Assembly: GCF_002258215.1 (NCBI RefSeq)
Contig: NZ_NEFY01000006.1
Span: 178,220-242,219, forward strand
DNA length: 64,000 bases
From: Marinobacter vinifirmus
GTDB lineage: Bacteria; Pseudomonadota; Gammaproteobacteria; Pseudomonadales; Oleiphilaceae
Reading direction: 5' to 3'
Within the stretch, counting starts at the first letter, position 1, and the number at the start of each line of letters is the position of its first letter. The notes below the pieces were generated by a model. The model worked only from the letters and a program-made list of their open reading frames with translations. It was not told where the DNA came from and did no database searches. Shown piece by piece: positions 35,914 through 46,059 of this stretch. Position numbers and translations under genes: made by a program.

Positions 35914-37125
35914 ATGCCAGCGTACGAATACAAGGCACTGGACCCTCGGGGCAAGCAGAAGCAAGGGGTATTGGAAGCGGACGCGCCCCGGGCGGTACGC
36001 CAGCAACTTCGCGAAAAAGGCTTTACGCCACTGGCGGTAACGCCGGCGGTCGAAAAACAGGCCCGCAACAACCCGCTGAGCAGTCGTGGTTCCCTGAGCG
36101 CGGCAGACCTTGCCCTGGTAACCCGGCAGCTGGCAACGCTGATTCAGTCGGGTATCCCCATCGAACAGGCCTTGAGTGCTGCCGCCCAGCAGTCCAACAA
36201 GCCTCGCATTCGCAGTATGCTCATCGCCATCCGGGCCAAGGTCATGGAAGGCTACACACTGGCGGACAGTTTCGGGGAGTTCCCCAAAGCCTTTCCCCGT
36301 TTGTACCGTTCAACAGTAGCTGCCGGTGAACATGCCGGGCACCTGGACCTGGTACTGAACCGGCTTGCGGACTACACCGAAAGCCGCCAGGAAGCGCGAC
36401 AGAAAATCCAGCTGGCAGCCATCTATCCGATCATTCTGAGTGTGGTGGCCATCGCCATTGTGGTGTTTCTGCTCACCTACGTGGTGCCGGATATCATCGA
36501 AGTATTCCTCAAGCAGGGCCAGGACCTGCCGGGGCTGACGGTAGCGATGCTGTCGGTTTCGGAATTTCTCGGCTCTTACGGTGTCTATCTTCTGATACTG
36601 CTGGTGATTGCCATCATCGGCTTCCGGGTGGCGCTCACCAAGCCGGCATTCCGGATGAAATTCCACAAGCAGCTGCTGCACTTGCCGCTGTTTGCCGGCA
36701 TGGTTCGGGGCGTTAATACGGCGCGCTATGCCAGCACACTCAGCATTCTGACGACCAGTGGCGTGCCCCTGGTCGAAGCCATGAAAATCGCCGGCGAGGT
36801 GTTATCCAACGATTACCTGCGCCGGGAACTGCGGGAAGCAGCACGAAAGGTCAGTGAAGGTGGCTCGCTACACCGCTCGCTGGACCAGACCGGCTATTTC
36901 CCGCCCATGATGTTGCACATGATTGCCAGTGGCGAGGCCAGTGGTGAGCTCGACAGCATGCTCGAGCGCACCGCGCGGATGCAGGAGAACACGCTGCAGT
37001 CCAAGATTGCCGCGATTGTCGGGTTATTCGAGCCACTGATGCTGCTGGTGATGGGCGTGGTGGTACTGATTATCGTACTGGCCATCATGCTGCCGATTCT
37101 TAACATGAGTAACCTGGTGGGCTGA
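35914..37125 (+). CDS. gspF: Type II secretion inner-membrane platform protein GspF
   Basis: A 403-residue protein with two T2SSF repeats and three membrane spans (about 170-190, 220-240, 375-395). Family stretches include VTRQLATLIQSGIPIEQAL, FPRLYRSTVAAGEHAGHLD and PLLMASGEASG-like MLHMIASGEASGELD. It begins 3 nt after gspE. Confidence 0.95.
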   Translation: MPAYEYKALDPRGKQKQGVLEADAPRAVRQQLREKGFTPLAVTPAVEKQARNNPLSSRGSLSAADLALVTRQLATLIQSGIPIEQALSAAAQQSNKPRIRSMLIAIRAKVMEGYTLADSFGEFPKAFPRLYRSTVAAGEHAGHLDLVLNRLADYTESRQEARQKIQLAAIYPIILSVVAIAIVVFLLTYVVPDIIEVFLKQGQDLPGLTVAMLSVSEFLGSYGVYLLILLVIAIIGFRVALTKPAFRMKFHKQLLHLPLFAGMVRGVNTARYASTLSILTTSGVPLVEAMKIAGEVLSNDYLRRELREAARKVSEGGSLHRSLDQTGYFPPMMLHMIASGEASGELDSMLERTARMQENTLQSKIAAIVGLFEPLMLLVMGVVVLIIVLAIMLPILNMSNLVG

Positions 37126-37170
37126 CAGCCCCACCGCACAGAAGTAAAACAGGGAAAACACAGGTCTGAC

Positions 37171-37635
37171 ATGAGTGAAACTATGAAAAACATCGACAAC
37201 GCCAACATTGCACGCAGCCGGGGCTTCACCCTGATTGAAATCATGGTGGTTATGGTCATCCTGGGCTTGCTGGTGGCCATCGTGGCGCCGAACATCATGG
37301 GCCGCAGTGACCAGGCCAAGGTAACCGTTGCCGAAACCCAGTTGAGCAACATTGCCAATGCACTCGACCTGTACCGTCTGGATAACAGCCATTACCCGTC
37401 TACCCAGCAGGGCCTGGAAGCACTGGTGAGCAAGCCCAGTGGCAGCCCGGAACCGAAGAACTGGAATGCCGACGGTTACCTGAAGGGCGTGCCGGAAGAT
37501 CCCTGGGGCAACCAGTACCAGTACGTGAGCCCGGGCCGGGAAGGCCCCTATGATCTGTACTCCTACGGTTCTGACGGCAACGAAGGCGGTGAGGGCGATG
37601 CGGCCGATATCAGCGCCTGGAACACCGGGAAGTAA
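37171..37635 (+). CDS. gspG: Major pseudopilin GspG
   Basis: A 154-residue pseudopilin. The prepilin peptidase site is RSRG/FTLIEIMVV with Glu at +5. The globular domain has the GspG-specific stretches LYRLDNSHYPSTQQGLEALV and DPWGNQYQYVSPG, plus the Asp-containing calcium loop near the C terminus. A second ATG lies four codons later. It forms the body of the pseudopilus. Confidence 0.96.
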   Translation: MSETMKNIDNANIARSRGFTLIEIMVVMVILGLLVAIVAPNIMGRSDQAKVTVAETQLSNIANALDLYRLDNSHYPSTQQGLEALVSKPSGSPEPKNWNADGYLKGVPEDPWGNQYQYVSPGREGPYDLYSYGSDGNEGGEGDAADISAWNTGK

Positions 37636-37641
37636 GCGATT

Positions 37642-38172
37642 GTGCGCAACAGGGCGAACCAAGCCGGCTTTACGCTGATCGAAATACTGGTTGTCCTGAT
37701 TATTGTCGGGCTGCTGGCAGCCCTTGCCGTGTTCAATATGGCCGGCAGCTCCCAGCAGCGCGAACTGGAAAGCCAGGTAAGGGACCTTTACCTGTTGATG
37801 CAGACCGCCTCGGAGCAGGCGGTTCTGAACAATCTGGAGCTGGGCTTGTTGTTTGAGGAAGACGGCTACCGCTTTGTCGCCTTCCAGGACGAATCCGGGG
37901 AATGGAAACCACCTGCCGAGCGCATGTACCGCAAACGAACCCTGCCGGAATGGCTGACGGTTACCCAATACGTCGAGAACGACGCCCCGCGCCTGACCAG
38001 TGCCGAAGATGAACTCCGGCCAGACCTTGTGTTCTTCTCCAGTGGCGAAACCACGCCGTTCGAAATCGAATTTACCATGGGCCGTGAGACCGACAGCATG
38101 CATGTGCTTGCCTCTGACGGCATTTCGCCTATGGAATGGCGACAGCCGGGTGCCGGGGAAGACGAATGGTAA
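37642..38172 (+). CDS. gspH: Minor pseudopilin GspH
   Basis: Starts at GTG, giving 176 residues. The cleavage site is NQAG/FTLIEILVVLIIVG. The rest matches GspH in size and shape (ESQVRDLYLLMQTASEQAVL). It contributes to the tip region of the pseudopilus. Its stop overlaps the gspI start by 7 nt. Confidence 0.9.
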   Translation: MRNRANQAGFTLIEILVVLIIVGLLAALAVFNMAGSSQQRELESQVRDLYLLMQTASEQAVLNNLELGLLFEEDGYRFVAFQDESGEWKPPAERMYRKRTLPEWLTVTQYVENDAPRLTSAEDELRPDLVFFSSGETTPFEIEFTMGRETDSMHVLASDGISPMEWRQPGAGEDEW

Positions 38173-38543
38173 ACCGGAATCGTGGCTTTACCTTGCTGGA
38201 AGTGCTGGTGGCGCTGCTGGTGTTCGGCCTGATTGCCACGGCCGCAGCGGAGGTGGGTAGCAATTATATTTCCAGCTTCGAGCGGGTGCGGGACAAAACC
38301 CTGGCCGGCTGGCTGGCCGAGAACCGCGTGAATGAACTGCGCCTGCAGGAACAGCTACCGGATATCTCGGATAACTCTGAGGATACCGACTACGGCAACT
38401 ACCGCTGGCGGGTAACTACCGTGGTGCTGGGTACCGCCGAGCCGACCATGCGCCGGGTGGAAGTGACCGTGGCCAAGTACCCGGATGGCCAGAGCGAGCC
38501 GTTTTCTGTGCATACACTCTCTGCCTTTCTGGGGGAGAAATGA
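38166..38543 (+). CDS. gspI: Minor pseudopilin GspI
   Basis: The start at MVNRNRG/FTLLEVLVALLV gives 125 residues, the usual GspI size, with cleavage after Gly. The mid-region LAGWLAENRVNELRLQE is the typical GspI motif. It initiates the tip complex with GspJ and GspK and overlaps both neighbours. Confidence 0.92.
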   Translation: MVNRNRGFTLLEVLVALLVFGLIATAAAEVGSNYISSFERVRDKTLAGWLAENRVNELRLQEQLPDISDNSEDTDYGNYRWRVTTVVLGTAEPTMRRVEVTVAKYPDGQSEPFSVHTLSAFLGEK

Positions 38544-39295
38544 CGCCGCTTAAAGAACCGGTGCTGCCGCACCAGCAGGGCTTCACCCTGATGGAAGTGC
38601 TGATTGCCGTCACCATTACGGCGGTCATTGGCCTTGGCGTGTGGCAGGTGGTGAACGGCGTAGTCAATTCCCGGGACCGGGTGAACGAGCTTGCCGAGCA
38701 GTTCGATGGCTTGCAGAAGGCCATGTTGCTGCTGGAACGGGATATCACCCAGGTTGTTAACCGGCCGGTACGGGATGTGTACGGCGACTTTTCACCCGCT
38801 CTCACCACCCGGGACGACGCCTTTGCCCTGATGATTACCCGGCAGGGCTGGCGCAATCCCCTGGGGCTGCGGCGCAGTGGTCTGCAGCGGTCTGCCTGGG
38901 AGTTTACCGGTAGCGAACTGCGCCGGCGTTACTGGCCGGTGGTGGATGAAGGCCAGGAGGATTCCAGCCGGGACCTGCTGCTGCTTGAGAACGTGACCGA
39001 ATTCGAAATCCGTTTTATCGATGCCGACGGTAACCGCCATGAACAATGGCCGGATGACGAAGCCCTGGCGGGTTTGTCTCCGGGTGCCCGGCCCGATATT
39101 GCCTTGCCCCGGGGCATGGAAGTTACCCTGGAGCACGAGCGCTTTGGTGAACTGGTGAGAACTTTTACCCTGCCGGATTTTGATCCCCAGCAAGCCCAGG
39201 GCGTGATCAACCAGCAACTTGAAGCCGCAGAGTCCGACACGGATGAAGAGGAAGCGGAAGAGCAGGCCACTGCCCAACCAGGAGTAGGTAGTTGA
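38540..39295 (+). CDS. gspJ: Minor pseudopilin GspJ
   Basis: A 251-residue protein; cleavage site QQG/FTLMEVLIAVTITA. GspJ features include LERDITQVVNRPVRD and GLRRSGLQRSAWEFTG-like sequence around residue 115-130. The acidic, Glu-rich tail (about 228-245) is unusual and probably disordered. It overlaps gspI by 4 nt, and its stop shares one base with the gspK ATG. Confidence 0.92.
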   Translation: MTPLKEPVLPHQQGFTLMEVLIAVTITAVIGLGVWQVVNGVVNSRDRVNELAEQFDGLQKAMLLLERDITQVVNRPVRDVYGDFSPALTTRDDAFALMITRQGWRNPLGLRRSGLQRSAWEFTGSELRRRYWPVVDEGQEDSSRDLLLLENVTEFEIRFIDADGNRHEQWPDDEALAGLSPGARPDIALPRGMEVTLEHERFGELVRTFTLPDFDPQQAQGVINQQLEAAESDTDEEEAEEQATAQPGVGS

Positions 39296-40284
39296 TGTCG
39301 GCCCGGAACCAGAAAGGCGTGGCGCTGATCATGGTGCTGCTGGCCATGGCCCTGGTGGTCATGCTGGCCTCCGGTATGACCCGTCAGCAAAGCCTTCGGG
39401 TCTTCAAGGCCGGCCACTACCTGGCCCAGCAGCAAGGTTACAACATTGCCCTCGGCGCCGAGGAATTCGCCCGCCGGATCCTGGTGAGGGATTTCGAGGA
39501 AGACCGGGAAAACAGCCTGATGGTCGACAGCCCCGACGAGTTCTGGGCCATGAACGCTGCCATACTGCCGCTGGATGAAAACGGTGTGGCTGAAGTTCAG
39601 ATTGACGACCTGGGTGGGCGCATAAACCTGAACGACCTGGTGACCACCAACGGGCAGGTGGATACACTCACCAAAGACCGCCTGACCCGGCTGTTCGTAG
39701 CCCTGGGGATTACCGGGCTGAACGTTGATGCGCTGATTGACTGGATTGATTCGGACGACCAGACCGTGAGCGCCTACGGTGCCGAAGATGGCCAGTACCT
39801 GATGGCCGATCAACCGTTCCGAACCGCAAACCAGCCCTTTGTCTCTATCACCGAATTGCGGCTGATCGAGGGCATGACCGAAGAAATCTATGTGGCATTA
39901 AGGCCCCATGTGACAGCGGTTCCGGTCAGTGGAATTGGTATCAATGTAAACTCGGCTACGGTGCCGGTGCTGATGTCGCTGCATAATGAGCTGAACGAGG
40001 CCCAAGCGCAGTCTATCGTGGCCCAGCGCGAAGAGGAGCGATTCGAGGATGTCCAGGATTTTCTCGCACTATCCGAGTTTTCCGGCCTCGGCCTGAAGCC
40101 CGCCGGCCTTACGCTGCAAACGCGGTTTTTTGAAGTTGTATCACGGATTACCTACGATAATCGTGTCGTTAATATGGTCAGTACGGTGTTTCGCAATCCC
40201 GAGGGTGAAGTCCGGACAGTTCACAGGGATACCGGACAGAAAAACCGGATCACAAAAGAACCCTTTACGTTCTCAGAAGGATAA
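39295..40284 (+). CDS. gspK: Minor pseudopilin GspK
   Basis: The ATG at 39295 overlaps the gspJ stop (TGATG); 329 residues. The cleavage site is QKG/VALIMVLLAMA and lacks Glu at +5, as is normal for GspK. The large globular domain contains VQIDDLGGRINLNDLV and a helix-hairpin-helix-like part. It caps the pseudopilus. Confidence 0.93.
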   Translation: MSARNQKGVALIMVLLAMALVVMLASGMTRQQSLRVFKAGHYLAQQQGYNIALGAEEFARRILVRDFEEDRENSLMVDSPDEFWAMNAAILPLDENGVAEVQIDDLGGRINLNDLVTTNGQVDTLTKDRLTRLFVALGITGLNVDALIDWIDSDDQTVSAYGAEDGQYLMADQPFRTANQPFVSITELRLIEGMTEEIYVALRPHVTAVPVSGIGINVNSATVPVLMSLHNELNEAQAQSIVAQREEERFEDVQDFLALSEFSGLGLKPAGLTLQTRFFEVVSRITYDNRVVNMVSTVFRNPEGEVRTVHRDTGQKNRITKEPFTFSEG

Positions 40285-40286
40285 CC

Positions 40287-41594
40287 ATGTCTTACCGCCT
40301 GTATGCACGGCCGTTGCCGCCGTTTGCGGATCCGGAGCAGAATCCGGACGCCCAGCTGTTTGACTGGGTTCTGCAGGATGCCAGTGGTGATACCCAGGCC
40401 CATGGCGAGGCCAGCACCCGCGCACACATCGAGCAGACCCTGGCGCAGAACGCGCTGGAAAAAGTCATTCTCATCGGGCTGATTCCCGGTGATGAGACCA
40501 CCTTCTGTGTGGCGGATATCCCCGCCAGGCAGAGCCGTTTTATACAGCAGGCTCTGCCGTTTGCGGTAGAAGAACAGGTGGCGCAGGACATCGAAACGGT
40601 GCACCTGGCCCTCGGCCGCCACACGCCGGACGGCTACCAGGTAGCGGCTATCGACAATCTGCAAATGGCGCGCTGGCAGCAACTGTTCAGCGGTTGGCAA
40701 CACGTCCGCCTGGATGCCATCTATCCGGATGCGGCACTGCTGCCAGCCACCGAGGGAGGCTGGAGCCTGTGCCTGGATGGCGAGTCTGTGATGCTGCTGA
40801 GCCAGCGTGGCGAATGGCTGCGCATGCAGGCCGACAACCTTCCACTGTTTGCCATGACCATGGCGACGCCGTCGGAAGACGAGGTAGTGGCGGAAATTCC
40901 GGTACAGGTGTTTGGCACTGAAACAGACCTGGACAGCTGGCAGGGCGCAATCAGTGAATTCTCCGGCAGCAGTGGCCGGTTGCAGGTACAAACCAAACCA
41001 TTGGAATTCTCGGTGCTGGAACTGCTGGCCTGGGCTCACCATCAACACCTGTCCCAGCCGGTCAACCTTTGCCAGGGTGCGTTTTCTGTAAAGACCTCCG
41101 GTGCCAGCCCGCTCAAGCCCTGGAAGCCGCTGATTGCGGTTGCCGCCGTCTGGTTTGTGGTTCAGGTCGCACTGGAGGTGGGTATGGGCTTCTATCACCA
41201 GCAAAAGGCTGAGGAACTGCAGGGTCAGGCCATGGCGGTCTACCGGGAAGCCTTTCCTGGCGACCGGCGAACCCATGCCGGCAATGTGCGCCGGGTGATT
41301 GAAGGCCAGTTGCGGGTTGCGGGGTCGGGTAGCCAGGATGTTGATTTCATCACGCTGATGAAATTTACCGGTGACCAGTACAGCCGTGTACCGAATGCCA
41401 GCGCCATCACCTTTAACTCCATCAACTACAGCCGAACCCGTGGCGAGTTGGTGGTGGATGTGCGGGCCGACAACTACGACCGCCTGAGCCGTTTGCGTAA
41501 CGGCCTGGCCAATCAGGGGCTGCAGGCCCAGATTGGCTCGGTGGTGAATGAAGCAACAGGCGCCCGTGGCCGGCTGACTGTTTCCGGAGGTTAA
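40287..41594 (+). CDS. gspL: Type II secretion protein GspL
   Basis: A 435-residue bitopic protein. The cytoplasmic actin-like domain (about 1-270) contains FIQQALPFAVEEQVAQDIET. One span lies near residue 285-300 (PLIAVAAVWFVVQVAL), followed by a periplasmic ferredoxin-like domain. It recruits GspE to the membrane. AGAAGG lies 8 nt before the ATG. Confidence 0.93.
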   Translation: MSYRLYARPLPPFADPEQNPDAQLFDWVLQDASGDTQAHGEASTRAHIEQTLAQNALEKVILIGLIPGDETTFCVADIPARQSRFIQQALPFAVEEQVAQDIETVHLALGRHTPDGYQVAAIDNLQMARWQQLFSGWQHVRLDAIYPDAALLPATEGGWSLCLDGESVMLLSQRGEWLRMQADNLPLFAMTMATPSEDEVVAEIPVQVFGTETDLDSWQGAISEFSGSSGRLQVQTKPLEFSVLELLAWAHHQHLSQPVNLCQGAFSVKTSGASPLKPWKPLIAVAAVWFVVQVALEVGMGFYHQQKAEELQGQAMAVYREAFPGDRRTHAGNVRRVIEGQLRVAGSGSQDVDFITLMKFTGDQYSRVPNASAITFNSINYSRTRGELVVDVRADNYDRLSRLRNGLANQGLQAQIGSVVNEATGARGRLTVSGG

Positions 41595-41598
41595 GAAC

Positions 41599-42132
41599 AT
41601 GTGGGCAAGAATCAAGGATCAGCCGGCGGTCGGCAAACTGATTGCAAAGTATGACCAGCTGCCTTCCCGGGACCGGCAGGCACTGGTCGTGCTAGTGGTG
41701 GCTTTGCTGCTGGCCGTGCTGTATTTCGCAGTTTGGGCTCCGGCGTCTGCGTTCAACGAAAAAGCCCAGGCAAGCCGTGAGAATGCCGGCGAATTGTTGG
41801 CCTGGATGCAGGCGAATGAAGCCACAATCAAACGGCTGGGCTCCACCGGGGCACCGGCGAGTGGCTCGGCTAACGCAGACAAGCCTGAAAGCGGCCGTGA
41901 GCTGATGGCCCTGGTTACCCGGTCTGCCGGTGAAGCAGGGCTGGCGCTTCAGCGCTTTGAGCCCAGTGGCGATAGTGCAATCCGAGTGTGGCTGGAAGGC
42001 GTACCGTTTGCCGAAGTCGCTGCCTGGCTCGAGAGAATGAACGGAAATCATGGCGTGATTATTGACCAGGCTTCCATGGATCGTGGTAATGAACCGGGAA
42101 CGGTGTCCGTACGACTGACTCTTGCGATATGA
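41599..42132 (+). CDS. gspM: Type II secretion protein GspM
   Basis: A 177-residue protein with a short cytoplasmic N terminus, one span (about 30-50, ALVVLVVALLLAVLYFAVWA), a coiled stretch and a ferredoxin-like periplasmic domain. It partners GspL. It is the last gsp gene in the run; no gspN and no gspD follow. Confidence 0.92.
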   Translation: MWARIKDQPAVGKLIAKYDQLPSRDRQALVVLVVALLLAVLYFAVWAPASAFNEKAQASRENAGELLAWMQANEATIKRLGSTGAPASGSANADKPESGRELMALVTRSAGEAGLALQRFEPSGDSAIRVWLEGVPFAEVAAWLERMNGNHGVIIDQASMDRGNEPGTVSVRLTLAI

Positions 42133-42188
42133 TTGGCTGGTAACTGATAGTATCCGATACAGGTTCATCATGTAGAGCGGGAGATACA

Positions 42189-43550
42189 GTGTCTGACAGC
42201 CACGATTTTGACCTGATAGTGATTGGCGCCGGCTCCGGTGGAGTGCGGCTGGCAAGAATGTCTGCCCAGCGGGGCGCGCGGGTAGCGGTTGTGGAATCCC
42301 GCCACCTGGGCGGTACCTGTGTGAATATTGGTTGTGTTCCGAAAAAACTGTTTGTTTACGGGGCGCACGTCAGGGAAGAGCTGGAAGACGCCGCCGGCTA
42401 TGGCTGGAACATCCCCACAGACGACGTAAGCTTCGACTGGCCCACGCTGGTGGCCAACAAGAATGCCGAAATCGATCGCCTGAACGGCATCTATGGCCGA
42501 CTGCTGGAAAACGCCGGTGTTGAAATTATCAACGGCACGGCCAGCCTTCAGGGCCCCAACACCGTTGCCGTCGGTGACAAGACCTACAGCGCAAAACACA
42601 TTACCGTAGCCACCGGTAGCTGGCCGGTAGTGCCGGATATCCCCGGCAAGGAATGCCTGCTCACCTCCAATGACATGTTCTACCTGCCTCAGTTGCCACG
42701 TCACGCGGTGATCTGGGGTGGCGGCTACATTGCCGTTGAATTCGCCGGCATTCTGGCGGGCCTGGGTGTGGAAACCACCTTGCTGTACCGGGGTGACCTG
42801 TTCCTGCGCGGTTTCGATGGCGACGTTCGCCGCTTTACCGAAACGGAAATGCGCAAGAAAGGCGTGGATCTGCGCTTTGGCGTAACCATCAACTCGGTGG
42901 AATCCAGAGACGACCACTACCAGGTCAACCTCAGTAATGGCGACACCCTCGAAACCGGACTGGTTATGGCGGCAACGGGCCGTCGTGCGCTGGTGGACGG
43001 GCTGGGTCTGACCGATCTCGGTGTGGAGCTGACGGCGTCGGGCCATGTGAAGGTCGATGACCACTTCCAGACTGCTGTACCGTCCGTGTATGCGCTGGGT
43101 GATGTGATCGGAACGCCGCAGCTGACCCCGGTCGCCCTGGCGCAGGCCATGGTGCTGTCACGCCGTTTGTTTGGCGATGGTCAGGGCGACATGGATTACA
43201 GCGCTATCCCGACGGCAGTGTTCTGCCAGCCGAATATTGGTACCGTGGGCCTGACTGAAGAAGAGGCGAGGGAAGCCGGCCATCAGGTGAGTGTTTTCCG
43301 GTCAGAATTCCGGCCTATGAAATACACCCTGAGTGGCCGTGAAGAGCGCTGCCTGATGAAGCTCGTGGTCGATAAAGAGACTGATAAGGTGCTGGGCGCC
43401 CACATGGTCGGCCCGGATGCCGGTGAAATCACCCAGGGCCTGGCGGTGGCCATCAAGGCCGGAGCCACCAAGGCCCAGTTCGATTCCACCATCGGCATTC
43501 ACCCCACCTCGGCGGAGGAGTTTGTCACCATGCGGGAGCCGGTGGCTTAA
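42189..43550 (+). CDS. gorA: Glutathione-disulfide reductase
   Basis: A 453-residue FAD/NADPH enzyme starting at GTG with GGGAG 8 nt upstream. It has the FAD site [14 protein letters not shown], redox-active disulfide [19 protein letters not shown] fold [18 protein letters not shown] and C-terminal catalytic HPTSAEEF. It reduces GSSG to GSH in the cytoplasm. The last 4 nt overlap the convergent kinase-like gene. Confidence 0.95.
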   Translation: MSDSHDFDLIVIGAGSGGVRLARMSAQRGARVAVVESRHLGGTCVNIGCVPKKLFVYGAHVREELEDAAGYGWNIPTDDVSFDWPTLVANKNAEIDRLNGIYGRLLENAGVEIINGTASLQGPNTVAVGDKTYSAKHITVATGSWPVVPDIPGKECLLTSNDMFYLPQLPRHAVIWGGGYIAVEFAGILAGLGVETTLLYRGDLFLRGFDGDVRRFTETEMRKKGVDLRFGVTINSVESRDDHYQVNLSNGDTLETGLVMAATGRRALVDGLGLTDLGVELTASGHVKVDDHFQTAVPSVYALGDVIGTPQLTPVALAQAMVLSRRLFGDGQGDMDYSAIPTAVFCQPNIGTVGLTEEEAREAGHQVSVFRSEFRPMKYTLSGREERCLMKLVVDKETDKVLGAHMVGPDAGEITQGLAVAIKAGATKAQFDSTIGIHPTSAEEFVTMREPVA

Positions 43551-45061
43551 TCCTCACCGGATAGCTGGAAGGGCAGGTCAAAGCGGAAATAGGCTCCCTG
43601 TCCAAGGTCGGTATCGACCTGGACGTGGCCTCCCATCAGCTCTACCAGCCGCTGCACCATGGATAAACCCAGCCCGCTGCTGGCCTGCATGCGGGTTGCG
43701 GTTCCTGCCAGCGACTGTTCATAGTGCGGCAACAGGTTGTCGAGCCTCTGGCCCGCACTGTTCGAGCCGGAATCACTGACTGTACAGTTGAGCACCGCTT
43801 GCTTGCCATCAGCGGATGACCAGCTGGCCCGGACGCTGATATAGCCGTCTGTGGTGTATTTGAGTGAGTTCCCCAGCAAGCCCGCCAGAACCTGCCGAAC
43901 CCGGGCAGAATCCCCAAGAACCAGGGCCTTTTCCGGCCAGCTTCCCTGAAAGTGCAGCTCCAGCATCAGCCCTTGTTGCTCGGCCGCAAGGCGGTACGAA
44001 GCCGCACAGTTACTGATCAGGTTGCGCAGGTCGAACTCCTGGTGCGCCAGTTCAAAGTGACCGTTTTCCATCTGCGCGAAGTCCAGCATGTCGGAAATAA
44101 CCGTCATCAAATCCTGGGTAGACTTGCGGGCAGTTTCCAGATAATCCATCTGCTGTTTGCTCAACGGTTCCTCGTGCACCAGGTCAATCATACCCAGCAC
44201 ACCTTTCAGGGGTGTTCGCAGTTCCTGGCTCATGCCGGCCAGGAACTCGGACTTGGCCTGGCTGGCATATTCAGCCTTTTCCCTGGCCGTTTCCGAGAGG
44301 GCGAGGGTCTTTTCCCGGGATTCCCGGGCTTGCCCCAGATGCAGGGCCAGTTGGTTCAGCTGCTGCTGGATACTGGCAATTTCGCGGCCTCCGCCGTGAG
44401 TTTCGATGGGCTGTTCTTCGTAATCCCCCTGCATCAACAGGTTCACCCGGCCGGATAACTGGTTGATGGCACGGAAAATGGCGCTGAGGAAATGATTCAC
44501 CAACAGCATGGTGAATAACAGCATGGCAATGCCCACCGACAACGACGACCACAGCACTTCCTGCTGTCTTTCTTCCAGGATCCGGGGGCTGACAGCCACC
44601 TCAAGGGTGCCCACACGCAGTGAGCCGGTGCTGAAGTTCCACTGGCCCGCCAGCCAGTCCGCGCCTGAGGAAAGCTCGACCGGTTCCTGCAATATCTCTG
44701 CGGAATAGATCATTGGTGAGCCCGCGGTGCGATCACCAGATTCGGTGCTATTGCCCACAAACCCGATTTCTTCGCCAACCACATCCGTTACCTGGAGCCA
44801 TTCCGCCTTGCTGCGCCTGAGCGACTGCCGCAGAACCTGTTCCAGGGCCCCGCGGTTACCGGAAACCACGGCGTATTCCAGGGCCGGTGCCAGGCTGTCC
44901 GCGAACAGCTGGCTGCTTTCAGCCAGGTCACGGCGTGAATCTTCCAGCCGGGCGGAGGTAAAGAACGCCATCAGCACCACAAACATCACGGCAGCGGGCA
45001 AGACTCCGATCAATAACCGGCGGGACAGCGACATGCCGGACTTATGCTCCGGGCGACTCAT
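43547..45061 (-). CDS. Membrane histidine-kinase-like protein lacking the phospho-acceptor His
   Basis: A 504-residue protein with spans about 12-32 and 170-192, a periplasmic domain between them, a HAMP-like linker, a DHp helix (about 265-330) and a C-terminal ATPase domain (about 370-500). The H-box reads [20 protein letters not shown]: the histidine of SHE(L/I)RTPL is Gln279 (codon CAG, 44225-44227). The N-box ([10 protein letters not shown]) and the G2 box (SSGLGLSMV) remain, but the G1 DxGxG motif is degenerate (DSGSNSAG). It therefore probably cannot autophosphorylate. Its ATG overlaps the stop of the upstream binding-protein gene. Confidence 0.87.
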   Translation of the reverse strand: MSRPEHKSGMSLSRRLLIGVLPAAVMFVVLMAFFTSARLEDSRRDLAESSQLFADSLAPALEYAVVSGNRGALEQVLRQSLRRSKAEWLQVTDVVGEEIGFVGNSTESGDRTAGSPMIYSAEILQEPVELSSGADWLAGQWNFSTGSLRVGTLEVAVSPRILEERQQEVLWSSLSVGIAMLLFTMLLVNHFLSAIFRAINQLSGRVNLLMQGDYEEQPIETHGGGREIASIQQQLNQLALHLGQARESREKTLALSETAREKAEYASQAKSEFLAGMSQELRTPLKGVLGMIDLVHEEPLSKQQMDYLETARKSTQDLMTVISDMLDFAQMENGHFELAHQEFDLRNLISNCAASYRLAAEQQGLMLELHFQGSWPEKALVLGDSARVRQVLAGLLGNSLKYTTDGYISVRASWSSADGKQAVLNCTVSDSGSNSAGQRLDNLLPHYEQSLAGTATRMQASSGLGLSMVQRLVELMGGHVQVDTDLGQGAYFRFDLPFQLSGED

Positions 45062-46041
45062 TCTCCAGCCTCCTGCTGTTCCTGGATGAAGCGGTCAACC
45101 GCCTGTGCAATCCATTCCCGGTCGGGCAGTGGAATGTTCAGGGAGCGTGCGACCTGCTGGTTGACCTCTACGCGATATTCATCCGGATAGGCAGGTGCCG
45201 GCAGCTTTCCGGTTTCAAAGAATGCCAGCAAATACTCCGCGGTCTGTTTTGCCATGGTCGTAAAAGGTGCGTAGCTGGATGCCAGGGCGCCGGCCTTGAC
45301 GTAGGCCTGGCTGGGGCCGATCAGGATTCGGTTACGGCGGTAGGCGGTCAGCAGGATATGTTTGATGTTCCGGGGGTTGTAGATCTTGTCATCCAGCCCC
45401 GCCAGTACAAAGTCACCGTAGGTCAGGGCACGGTTAAGGCTTGGAATCAGCTGGTCGTCACTGCTGACGATAAACATTCGGCCTTCCAGCCCGTAAGCCG
45501 GCAACTGTTCGATCAAAGGCTCATACATGTCTGCTGAATCAAGGGTGGCCAGCACGCTGACGCGGGTAGCCTGGGGGAGGATAGCCTTGCCTGTCAGCGC
45601 CTGACGCAGTAGCGGGACGTCGTAGAACACCGCGGTCAGCTGCTCCCCGGTCTTGTCCAGATACTTCGATATCGCCCGCTTTTCCACCAGTAAGGCGATA
45701 ATCGGTGCCGTGATTCCCTTATCCAGGAGCCCCGAAAAGGCTGCGGGCCCTATGGCTATAACCGGTCTGCCCGAAGCTACGGGCAAATGCTTTGCTTCAA
45801 GGGGCACCAGGTCCACCCGGCCATCCAGCTCCTTGCTGACCAGGTTGGTCATATGCTGGTCCAGCGCGGCATTGCCTGAGCCTTCAATGTAGGCCACCGG
45901 GTGTGTGATTGCGGCCGCCTGAACTTTCGAGGCCATCCATAAAAAACAAAGCAATAGCCAGAAGGCCATGCCAAGTGAATGTCGCAAAGATTTATGCACG
46001 GTTATTGTCATACCTTCCTGGCTGGTGTCGACATACATCAT
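45058..46041 (-). CDS. ABC_sub_bind-type periplasmic protein
   Basis: A 327-residue protein with a signal peptide (about 24-42, MAFWLLLCFLWMASKVQA) and a type 1 periplasmic-binding fold of the PF04392-like kind (VPLLRQALTGKAILPQATRV, then LNRALTYGDFVLAGLDDKIY). No ABC permease or ATPase is linked, so it probably acts as a sensor or capture protein, not as an importer subunit (inference). It lies 18 nt after the TonB-dependent receptor gene and overlaps the kinase-like gene by 4 nt. The exact start is uncertain: ATG 46041 or ATG 46011. Confidence 0.8.
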   Translation of the reverse strand: MMYVDTSQEGMTITVHKSLRHSLGMAFWLLLCFLWMASKVQAAAITHPVAYIEGSGNAALDQHMTNLVSKELDGRVDLVPLEAKHLPVASGRPVIAIGPAAFSGLLDKGITAPIIALLVEKRAISKYLDKTGEQLTAVFYDVPLLRQALTGKAILPQATRVSVLATLDSADMYEPLIEQLPAYGLEGRMFIVSSDDQLIPSLNRALTYGDFVLAGLDDKIYNPRNIKHILLTAYRRNRILIGPSQAYVKAGALASSYAPFTTMAKQTAEYLLAFFETGKLPAPAYPDEYRVEVNQQVARSLNIPLPDREWIAQAVDRFIQEQQEAGE

Positions 46042-46059
46042 GGGTGCGTTCTGTTTCCA

